From Ashinkailepas kermadecensis (Eukaryota > Arthropoda > Thecostraca > Neolepadidae): a stretch of DNA of 64,000 nucleotides. Shown here piece by piece: positions 63,796 through 64,000 of the stretch. Below the pieces are notes generated by a model that had not been told where the DNA came from, made no database searches, and saw nothing but the letters and a program-made list of their open reading frames with translations. Within the stretch, counting starts at the first letter, position 1; the number at the start of each line of letters is the position of its first letter. The DNA lies in NCBI GenBank assembly GCA_034440615.1, contig JAOTOM010003918.1, positions 124,001-188,000 of the forward strand, written 5' to 3'. Position numbers and translations under genes: made by a program.

Positions 63796-64000
63796 CATAT
63801 TACCATATTACATACCAATCACATAGGTATTTCCTGTTGGCTACTGGTAAACAGATTTGATGCGTCAAAAAAATTATGCCCACCAAAAAGTACTCTGGAC
63901 GAAGTTGGTATGCACTCTTACTCCAAACCTGGAAAGAAAGTTTCCCACTCTGGTCTGATGTCCATACATACAGTTTGTACCTGCTAGATGTAGCACCCTC

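Overview
The window is eukaryotic, animal nuclear DNA: a multi-exon gene with GT-AG introns, a non-LTR retrotransposon, tRNA-derived SINEs, MITEs and more than twenty minisatellites. No prokaryotic operons, rRNA genes or CRISPR arrays are present. The species cannot be named from the sequence. Minisatellites that span exon-intron boundaries recall, from memory, the 'mirage' minisatellites reported at the amphioxus Adh locus, so an invertebrate chordate is possible but unproven.

The main gene lies on the minus strand, from about 53.8 kb down to 27.76 kb. It is a TMEM184 (TMEM184B-like) seven-pass membrane protein of the OST-alpha/TMEM184 (Solute_trans_a) superfamily. Nine exons (called A to I here) join in consistent phase to about 400 codons, ending in EKTTLLSSDDEF plus FP and a stop. 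Only the N-terminal start is missing. A tenth, optional, phase-1/phase-1 exon coding a poly-alanine tract may lie between H and I. Downstream on the same strand, three short exon candidates at about 17.2, 9.6 and 4.7 kb have matching phases and may belong to a second, unrecognised gene.

Layout: 0.5-3.9 kb, a LINE copy on the minus strand with one frameshift; 4.6-10.1 kb, the unknown gene's exons with minisatellites; 11-15.5 kb, three copies of a 0.93 kb repeat with an internal tRNA-like promoter; 16.5-17.0 kb, a TTAA-flanked MITE; 18.8-26.2 kb, minisatellites; 27.7-53.8 kb, TMEM184 with introns full of arrays, SINEs and hAT-like MITEs; 54-64 kb, AT-rich, CpG-poor DNA with MITEs, SINEs and a second LINE relic broken by implausible homopolymer runs, probably an assembly fault. 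Minisatellites cover roughly a fifth of the window by summing array spans.

The most unusual feature is that many arrays are not random intronic repeats. Their unit is a copy of the adjoining exon edge plus its splice site. This holds for 7 of 21 visible splice sites: TMEM184 exon A donor (incipient), D acceptor, G acceptor, G donor and H donor, plus the acceptor at 9.67 kb and the donor at 4.69 kb in the unknown gene. Each array presents 2 to about 30 near-identical splice sites, with the genuine one always the exon-proximal copy.
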